DNA of 64,000 nt from Plantago ovata (Eukaryota > Streptophyta > Magnoliopsida > Lamiales > Plantaginaceae), in contig CM051456.1 in NCBI GenBank assembly GCA_028274465.1, positions 109,855,397 through 109,919,396 of the forward strand, in the 5' to 3' direction. The number at the start of each line of letters is the position of its first letter. Positions within the stretch are counted from its first letter, which is position 1. Shown in pieces: positions 48,062-64,000 of this stretch. The position numbers and the translations under genes were made by a program. Below the pieces are notes generated by a model. That model was not told the DNA's origin, searched no databases, and saw nothing but the letters and a program-made list of their open reading frames with translations.

Positions 48062-48369
48062 CTGGTCGAAAAAGGTGAGCTTGAGCTTTTGATCTTCATT
48101 GGCACCTGGCTCAGAACAATGCTCGAACAGGTGGGTCTGATACTCTGATTCATCTCCAACAGCATCTCAGCCAACTCCACCTGCAAAATCAATCAATGAA
48201 TTAACTACTCATTCATCCAAACAAACCGTTTGTTTCTCAACAGAGAACACAATCAAACAGAAAGGCAAGGAATACGAACCTTCTGCTAAGAGAGGATGGA
48301 GAGGCTTTTGTGGAGATTCGGTACATCGATGTTTAGCTGGGAGAGGCTATTGATTATTGATGAAGCCAT

Positions 48370-49697
48370 GGTTGCGATGGAGAGATTGATGGAGTAATTA
48401 GGCACTGATGTTGATGATGGATTGAAATTTATACTACGTTGTTTGATGACGAGAGATTTATCCTATTTTTCTCTTCTACAAAGCAAGAGAAGAAAAGACG
48501 CGACTGGCACAGAGAGCAATAATCATGAGAAGATTAGAGAGAGTCTGGTTTTGGGGTTTTATATACTCTATCTAAAATACAAAAAGGCTATTAGTATATT
48601 AGTAAATGGCATGTACCATTCCACCTGCAATTTTGATTCAAATATCCCTGGTAACTATGTTCCTGCTTGTTTGAATCAAGTACAATTCCACCAGCAGTGT
48701 TGTTATTAGAGCCGAGCCCAGCTCTCAGTAAGGCTCAACTTGCATAATATCAGGTATCCACCATCTCCTAATTTATACAGCAGCAGTCCAAACAAAACAG
48801 CAAATGAGAACATGCAATTACTTAAATTACATGAACCCGTATTGAACAATGAGAGAATTCATGGAACCCCATGATCAAAGTGACCAGTTTAGATGTGTGT
48901 TGTAGATGAACCAGAACCACTAGCACAATACAATTCGACTTCTGAGACTTAAAAGACAAAAACAAAAATAATGATCTGGCAGTTGTGACCAGGGTCGTCC
49001 CCTAAAAATGTAATGTTGTTTTTCAACTGACAGTGAAGCCAAGGGAAAGAGAAACTTTATATGAATATGATGCGCAATGGACCAACGGCCACGAGTTATC
49101 TGTCTAATGTATGACATCTCAACCTTCCTTTTCGATCATCATCAAAAAAAAGAAAGAAAAAAATGAAATAGATATGCATAACTACATGTCAGTTCAACAA
49201 GAAAGATGCTGAAGCAGTACCTACCTTACCTTCTGGTCACTGATAATAAGTTTAATAATTAATTAATTAATCCATCGTCAACAATAGATTGCCATATTTT
49301 CTAGGATATTATCTTTCACTATCACATAGTTCTTTTTCTTTCTTAAACAGCAATTACCTTCACACTCAAGCTAATCTCCTTCTTTCATACCACCCAAACA
49401 TTGTTTATCAGGACACATATCAATTGACCAACAAAACAACACTATTCATAAGCATCAACTCATGTGCCAATTCAATTCACTTGTACTGCTAAACTATGCA
49501 ACCAACACTTCTTTATCACAAACCTTCTGGGAATTCAAATAATCTACCATCTAAATTTAAAACATTATTAACTTATAATACTACACAGAGAACAAGGAAC
49601 TCTCTCTTTATCTGTAGTAGAAAACAGTCAAAATTGACCAGCACTAATGCTGTATGTATGCTCAACCTGTTGCCTGTTGCCTCTATGGTCAGGATAA
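48370..49697. other. Intergenic between USP pseudogene and PEX1
   Basis: Holds the former USP promoter and the PEX1 3' flank. No gene is seen. Confidence 0.5.
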
Positions 49698-59222
<9,525 letters not shown>

Positions 59223-60528
59223 GGCTGAGTTTGGTTGAAGCTTTTTTTCGCTAGTTCATATACTTGGCACGAGACTACTTTCTTCAGTTTCCGACTATAG
59301 CCAATTTTGGGCGTTATAAATCAGGTGAGGTATGCACTTGAGGTAACTAACTGTAGGGAAAGGATCAAGAGGATTTCGTTTAAGATTTGGAACGCGTGCC
59401 TCACAAAGTACTCATGACAATTTGGGATGGATATATAGATTTTGATTCCATCCGATTCGGATCAAATCCAAACTTGAGTTTGATGCTACCTATCTAGACT
59501 CGGGAGCAAATCTATTTTTTAGCTTCTGTATCACCGGTTTTATTATATGCCAGATGTTTGAACACTGCGACACTCAGGGGGTATCATGGTGGTTATCCAT
59601 GTATCATTTAAAAAAAAAAGCCTACCCATATTTTGATTCTTTTGTGCGGTAGCATATGACAAGATTCACCTTGAAAGAAAAGGGAAAATTTGTGACAGCG
59701 TTATGGTATGTTGTTTATTCACCATTCGATCAACTTTGTGTCGATCATGATCGGGCTTCTTGATACAATATGGGTTCAGAGACCAAGCAAGAGTTAGAAG
59801 ACAAACTGGATTTAGTAGTTCAGCCCGTTTGTTGGCCTATTTTGTCTTAGTTTGAGTCTGTTAGCTTGTTAGCCCATTAGAGTTTCGATAGGTTAGTTTA
59901 AATACGTTCTTTGTCATTTGTTATGATAGATTTTGATTATTTGACATTATGTCTTTTTATATGTGGTTTTAAACCATGTTTTGAGTATACATATACGTAC
60001 TTGTTGATACTGGATTCTATCATGTTTTATCGGTTCTATAATGTTTTATCGTTTCTATGTGTTAGATTCGATAATTATCTTTATACTTCCGCCTTGTTTT
60101 GTATCACTTCTGGAGAAGGTGTTCTATTCTACCACATGAGTACACCCTCATAAAAATGAAGGTAGTGTCACTAAGTGATGGGTGCTTTGGAAGGAAATGA
60201 GGTGTACCTTTGTTGGTCCCTTAGACAATAAGCTTAATAAAAGATTAGAGGGGCTCTTTTAAAACTTTTTGAAATCTAACAAATTTATCAGATATCTTTC
60301 TAGGTATCTAATACTTACAATCATAGTGTGGAAGACTTTGTATGATAAATGCTTATGTTCAGCAAGGTGTAAGTGATTGAATGCTTAGATTGAAAGATAA
60401 ATATAGAAAGTAAGTTTCGTAGAGTAAATAACACACATCATTATAGTGGTATTTAAAGGTGGCGTAATCCGTCAATTAATCCACTTGCCCTTGTCATGGA
60501 CTTTAAATAGCTAGAGTTCTCCTTACAA
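59223..60528. other. Intergenic upstream of PEX1, no gene seen
   Basis: PEX1 promoter region and beyond. An A-rich run lies at 59610-59620. No coding region is supported. Confidence 0.4.
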
Positions 60529-60780
60529 ATGTCCTATCGATTACCATTTGGTTCACACTAGGAAATTAGGAATGGCATGGTGATACCACTTGTTAGTTTC
60601 TGGAACATTTGGTTGCGAACCAAATGGTAATCGATAGGACATTTGTTTACCCCATTTGCGTAGTGTTGTCTTCGCTAACCATTTTGCGATAGGACATTTG
60701 TTTACACCATTTGCGAACCAAATGGTAATTGATGGAACAGGTCCATGCCGCAAAGCCCTCTTTGCGTAGTGTTGTCTTTG
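60529..60780. repeat. Inverted and direct repeats beside the gap
   Basis: CGATTACCATTTGGTTC (60539-60555) is the inverse of GAACCAAATGGTAATCG (60618-60634), and the latter recurs directly at ~60714. CGATAGGACATTTGTTTAC and TTTGCGTAGTGTTGTCTT each also occur twice. This looks like a partly duplicated foldback element, which probably caused the assembly gap that follows. Confidence 0.7.
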
Positions 60781-60838
60781 CTAATGCAATGAACATATAT
60801 AGCAGTAAATTACATCGCGAAGAACTATGGCGATTACA

Positions 60839-60938
60839 NNNNNNNNNNNNNNNNNNNNNNNNNNNNNNNNNNNNNNNNNNNNNNNNNNNNNNNNNNNNNN
60901 NNNNNNNNNNNNNNNNNNNNNNNNNNNNNNNNNNNNNN
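60839..60938. other. Assembly gap (100 N)
   Basis: Exactly 100 N, the usual placeholder for a gap of unknown size. Confidence 0.99.
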
Positions 60939-61505
60939 ATTCTCTTAAATTAAGACTGGATAAGTGAAGTTGGAGAAGTTGAGTTGTACCTCCTTCAGCA
61001 GCTTCTCCTTAAATAATTTGAATTTTAGTTGTTTTGTCCAAAAAGTTAGATTTGCAAACACTACTTCTACACCTTATCTAACTTTTAAATAGTTTTTTGC
61101 AAACACCCATCAAATTCTAATAAGTCAACTTTACCAACTTCTCCTTAAATTAAGCCACTTATTTAAGTTGAAGCTATTGAAAACACCCTTCAACTTATCC
61201 AACTTAATTTAAGATAATTAAGCAGCTTATAAGCTTTTGCAAACACTCAACAAGTTGCTTCTGCTTAAAATAAGTGATAAGCTGGATAAGTAAGCTGTTG
61301 CAAACACCCACTTAATATAAGATAATTTGGCAGCTTATAAGTTGTTGCAAACACTCAAAAAGCTACTTCTACTTAAAATAAGTGATAAACTAGATAAGTT
61401 CACCTGTTGCAAATACCCACTTAGTGTCACCCAGGTTTTTTAAATCAAGTATAAGTACCATATGTTCTTTTAGTATGTAGAATTATGAATTTTAATTCAC
61501 TTAAA
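60939..61505. repeat. Tandem 109-bp repeat and related degenerate units
   Basis: 61202-61310 and 61311-61419 are two ~85% identical copies containing CAGCTTATAAG, TTGCAAACACTCAA, CTTAAAATAAGTGATAA and GTTGCAAA(C/T)ACCCA. Shorter related pieces (TGCAAACACCCATC, TTAAGTTGAAGC) extend back to ~60950. Confidence 0.75.
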
Positions 61506-61545
61506 CTAGTTAATAGCCCGTCGGTTAAACCGGCGGGAATAAGAA
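61506..61545 (-). mobile_element. Helitron 3' terminus
   Basis: On the minus strand a hairpin CCCGCCGGTTTAACCGACGGG-type stem (plus 61517-61537) is followed by CTATTAA and CTAG with a flanking T. This is the same terminus logic as at 36749. The element would extend to higher coordinates. Its 5' end is not recognised. Confidence 0.7.
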
Positions 61546-62771
61546 AACATAAACAAATTTTGTGGAATTCAATTAAATTTACAATAGTTGCGAATTAATC
61601 TTATAAAAATCATTATTCTACATTGCCATGTAAAATAATAAGTTAGAAGTCATAAGGTGACCACGTGTAACTCGTAAGGATCGGATGTAGTTACATTGAG
61701 CCGTTTAAAATAAAATAAAATAAAGTAACATTGTAAGTTGTAACCCCTCGAAATTTACTGCAAGTCCCGTTGAAAAATGTGTATGGATTAGAAGTCTAAT
61801 GCGAAGTAGTACTCTACTACTCCCTCCATTTTTATTTATAAGTAGTTTTAGCGTCTTAAACTCTTCCTTAAATATAATAGTTTTAGCTTTTCTAGATTAT
61901 TTTACTCTTTCCCATGTACTTTTCCTCACTTTTAGTAGTATGAAAAATGCATCTCTTCCTTATTCTCTCTATCTCTTTCTTATTAAAACAAGAAAAGTTA
62001 CATAGATTTTACGTTTTCGATCTCGCTGGATCAACCTGGGTTGACCCGATTTAACCGCTTCTCGGAGGCCTATATGAGACGGAACCACAAAAACTCGGAA
62101 AATCTCGCTAACCCGGGTTTTCACCGAGTTTTTGGACGGTTAACCCGGGTTGACCCGGATTTTTAATTAAAAAAAAAGGGGCGACTTATAAGGAAAAAAA
62201 ACCTAATTTTAAAGACCAAACGCCGCTTTCCTTATTCTCCCCCTTCTCTTCTTCTCTGTCGCTCTTTCTTCTCAGACGTCTGAACGGCTGCGGCATTAAT
62301 CATGGTTTGAGCTTTTGAGAGTTTCATATCACTTCTTGCTCTGCTTCTTCTTCAGTAAGGTAATTGTTCTTCGCTTACTTAGTTACTGCCGTTACTGGTA
62401 CTGTTTGACTTGAAAGTCGACTAAATCGACTACTGTTAGTTTTCTTCTGCTAAATCGACTACTGCTATCTGTGTTACTGGTACTGGTTGATTTGATACTC
62501 TGTGTACTCTGCTTCAGTAGTACTTAGTAGTTAGCACCGCGTCCAGTACTCCAGTTAGCTCTGTCGGTGTTGTACTGTACTAACTGTAGTTATCTTTGTT
62601 GTTAAAATTGTTTAAACTATGCTTTTGATTATTAGTAGTTAGTACTACTACTGTCAAGTTAGCTATGTTCTTCCAGTTAGCTCGAGTGTATTGTTTCTAG
62701 CTCGATTGATATTTTTTCTGCCAATTTACTGAACTTGGCAATGACTTAAATTTAAATTAATATGGCCAGAT
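61546..62771 (+). other. 5' region of the hAT element
   Basis: A CTCCCTCC-type MITE-like start lies at 61820. Between 62030 and 62165 the words AACCCGGGTT and GGGTTGACCCG recur in both orientations, as expected of subterminal binding repeats. A CT-rich leader with an intron-like T-rich stretch leads to the ATG at 62772. Confidence 0.4.
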
Positions 62772-64000
62772 ATGGAGACCTCTGACACTCAGCCATCACA
62801 ACCATCCTCAACTGCTGGTGCTGCTAGTAGTGTCCGTGTGAAAGCTGATCCTGCCTGGAGGCACTCTAAAGAAATTGGAAAAACAGCTACCAAGAAGGCA
62901 ATTCTGCAGTGCCTTCTCTGTGAGAAAGTGTTCAAGGGTGGAGGGATTACTATAGTGAAACAACATCTAGCACGCATTCCAGGTGAGACTGCTGGCTGTA
63001 AGAATGTTACTAAAGACATTATTGATGAAATTAATGGTGTTATAAATATACATAATAGTGTCAAAAAGAGTAGACGTGAACTGAATGATGCACTTGAAAG
63101 TGTTGATGAAGAATTAGAATACGAAGGAGATGCTTTAGATGGTTCTAAGGTGAAGAAAGCGAAAACTATTCAGTCTTATATGAAAGGTAACTCAAGCATA
63201 GATACTACCCAAACTACCATTAAGAACTGGCAAAACGCAGATAGGAAACATGATGCAGATATGGCTGTTGCTTTGTGGTTTTATGATGCTTATATTCCCC
63301 TCAATGATGTTAATTCTCAATATTTTAAAGCAGCAATGAATAAGGTTTCAACTATGGGAAGTGGATACTATGGTCCAACTTATCATGCTTTAAGAGTCCC
63401 TTTACTTAAAGAAGCTAAAACGCAGATTTCTTTAACTATCGAGTCTCTTCGTTCTAGATGGGTTGATGAGGGGTGTACTATAATGGGCGATGGATGGACA
63501 GACAATAGGGGTCGATCATTGATCAACTTCTTGGTGTATAGCACTAACGACATATCATTTATTGAGTCTTGTGATATTTCTGACATCTCTGCAACTGGTG
63601 AAGCATTGTGTAATCTGTTTTCAAAAATTGTTGAATTGGTTGGTAAGGAAAATGTAGTTCACTTGGTTACTGACAATGCAGCGAATTACAAATTGGCTGG
63701 AACAAAATTGCATGAAAAGTATCCCACAATTTATTGGTCTCCATGCTCTGCCCATTGTATCAATTTGATGTTACAGGATGTTGGGAAACTTGATGTGGTT
63801 AAGAATTGTATCAAGATGGCTTCTAGGATCACTGTGTTTGTTTATAACACCAAGTGGACACGTGGTTGGTTACGGCAACAAGAAGGATGGACTGAGATTA
63901 TTACTCCGGGGCTACTAGATTTGGTACCAACTTCATTGCATTGAAGAGTTTGTTTGATCATAAGCATCACTTGGAGGCCTTGGTCATACATCCTGATTTT
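62772..64000 (+). mobile_element. hAT transposase gene (BED finger, DUF659), continues beyond window
   Basis: From the ATG, 390 residues are open. A BED-type zinc finger has C47, C50, H65 and C76 (ILQCLLCEKVFKGGG...VKQHL). An acidic linker follows, then a DUF659/hAT catalytic region with MGDGWTDNRGRSLINFLVYS, HLVTDNAANYKLAG and WSPCSAHCINLMLQD (the C-x2-H motif of plant hAT transposases). The frame ends at 63944. However, reading one base on after the G4 run at 63908-63911 gives ATRFGTNFIALKSLFDHKHH and so on to the window end, which continues the family sequence. One missing G is therefore the only break seen. The terminal inverted repeats were not identified. Confidence 0.88.

Larger units (their letters stand above)
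44119..48369 (-). pseudogene. USP: UDP-sugar pyrophosphorylase (USP) pseudogene, 3' half missing
   Basis: On the minus strand successive blocks match USP, the cytosolic enzyme making UDP-sugars from sugar-1-phosphates and UTP. 48280-48369 is exon 1 (MASSIINSLSQLNIDVPNLH) with a TAG at codon 28. 48062-48180 reads VELAEMLLEM, then ESEYQTHLFEHCSEPGANED after a frame change. 46180-46320 reads [40 protein letters not shown], with the glycine-rich nucleotide loop altered (GLGEQLC, usually GLGERLG). 44756-44883 has [14 protein letters not shown]. 44605-44671 has EKVAGLHDNEAN and then a frame change. ~44420-44458 has TKPHGHGDVHSLL, and 44119-44232 has LGVSATKE, a stop and [17 protein letters not shown]. 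Everything beyond this, about half the protein, is absent. Conserved intron positions show it is a decayed genomic copy, not a processed one. Confidence 0.88.

Overview
The window is nuclear DNA from a eudicot plant. It is AT-rich, its genes have many GT-AG introns, and the spaces between genes are packed with plant transposon fragments (L1-type LINEs, Stowaway-like MITEs, a CACTA element, Helitron ends, an hAT transposase gene, a Ty3-gypsy remnant). I cannot fix the order or species. A 100-base N run at 60839-60938 shows that this is a draft scaffold.

Layout. 1-11.2 kb is mobile-element territory: a LINE fragment, a GAAACTAGC minisatellite, a short LINE with a clear 17-bp target-site duplication, then a block of about 5.8 kb between two ~750-bp direct repeats. 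That block holds a degenerate multi-exon gene of the IGFGGLL/Ulp1-associated transposon family and is followed by the 3' end of a Ty3-gypsy fossil. 11.2-15.9 kb (+) holds a NiaP/OCT7-type MFS transporter gene. 18.1-22.0 kb (+) holds a START-domain lipid-binding protein gene. 22-27 kb is gene-free with MITE, SINE-like and minisatellite sequence. 27.1-29.6 kb (+) holds a pollen-receptor-like LRR pseudokinase. 31.0-32.1 kb (+) and 32.7-33.1 kb (-) hold two conserved plant genes of unknown function.

33.9-34.3 kb and 41.7-42.2 kb (both -) are two paralogous calmodulin-like genes, separated by 7 kb carrying a PIF/Harbinger ORF1-like fragment, a Helitron end, a complete CACTA-type non-autonomous element, an exact 62-bp tandem duplication and a Stowaway-like MITE. 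44.1-48.4 kb (-) is a pseudogene of UDP-sugar pyrophosphorylase. 49.7-59.2 kb (-) is the 17-exon PEX1 gene. 59.2-64 kb is repeats, the gap, a Helitron end and the 5' part of an hAT transposase gene that runs off the window.

The host genes do not form a functional cluster: vitamin-precursor transport, lipid binding, receptor signalling, calcium sensing and peroxisome biogenesis lie side by side as is usual in plants. The most useful overall observation is that PEX1 (twice), the NiaP start and the hAT gene each carry a single-base indel, mostly at homopolymers, inside otherwise perfect coding sequence. This looks more like residual assembly error than decay, in contrast to the USP copy, which has a stop codon and lacks its 3' half. 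I found no convincing new multi-gene system. The strongest candidate for something undescribed is the repeat-bounded block at 3.3-10.6 kb, whose introns are full of a TTTGAGTTTTATATG motif.
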